Below are positions 63,994-64,000 of a stretch of DNA of 64,000 bases, piece after piece. Origin of the DNA: Daucus carota subsp. sativus (taxonomy: Eukaryota; Streptophyta; Magnoliopsida; Apiales; Apiaceae); contig NC_030381.2 in NCBI RefSeq assembly GCF_001625215.2, positions 49,065,214 through 49,129,213 of the forward strand. Reading direction: 5' to 3'. The translations under genes were made by a program, and so were the position numbers. The stretch's first letter is position 1, and each line of letters opens with the position of its first letter. Under the pieces are notes generated by a model. The model searched no databases. It had not been told where the DNA came from and saw nothing but the letters and a program-made list of their open reading frames with translations.

Positions 63994-64000
63994 GTAAGCT

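Overview
This window is nuclear DNA from a flowering plant, almost certainly a eudicot. The evidence is an AT-rich background, GT-AG introns, dense MITEs and other small transposable elements, plant-specific gene families (S-domain receptor kinase, TRICHOME BIREFRINGENCE-LIKE, SAG39-type cysteine proteases, CHUP1-like), and pasted-in fragments of plastid DNA. The sequence does not let me name the species. No bacterial-type system, CRISPR array or operon is present.

Layout. 1-1.1 kb: possibly the 5' end of a minus-strand gene that leaves the window on the left. 1.4-8.5 kb: two tandemly duplicated genes for small secreted six-cysteine peptides (63 and 61 aa, NCR/defensin-like), separated and flanked by MITEs, by three different elements each sitting in a (TA)n microsatellite, and by a TRIM retroelement. 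9.7-16.5 kb: an S-domain (G-type lectin) receptor kinase broken by one nonsense change and one 4-bp frameshift, then a duplicated TBL locus of which one copy is a decayed remnant split by a MITE and the other (409 aa) looks intact. 17.3-17.9 kb: a candidate small Helitron. 19.4-22.0 kb: a plant gene of unknown function with a 272-bp internal tandem duplication. 23.3-38.6 kb: one long 13-exon gene for a CofD/YvcK-family (UPF0052) protein (460 aa). Its introns carry a 759-bp hAT-like element with an 8-bp target duplication, a long-TIR element, another MITE and a perfect-period array of five 636-bp repeats.

41-51.5 kb: a cluster of papain-type (SAG39/SAG12 clade) cysteine protease genes. Three intact plus-strand copies (339, 342, 342 aa) share a conserved promoter module, and an inverted, decayed exon-2 pseudogene lies at the left edge. 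Between the copies lie two plastid-derived fragments (23S rRNA and ndhG). 53.3-55.1 kb: a minus-strand Lin0512-family gene (139 aa). 56.4-59.8 kb: a minus-strand CHUP1/IPGA1-like coiled-coil protein (544 aa). 60-64 kb: repeats, and a plus-strand first exon at the right edge that resembles the N-terminus of a uS8/S15a-type ribosomal protein.

The genes do not form one pathway. What unites the window is tandem duplication with unequal decay (secreted peptides, receptor kinase + TBL, cysteine proteases), with small mobile elements and organelle DNA in the gaps. Exon boundaries were derived by hand from GT-AG sites, reading-frame phase and family conservation; none was tested against transcripts.
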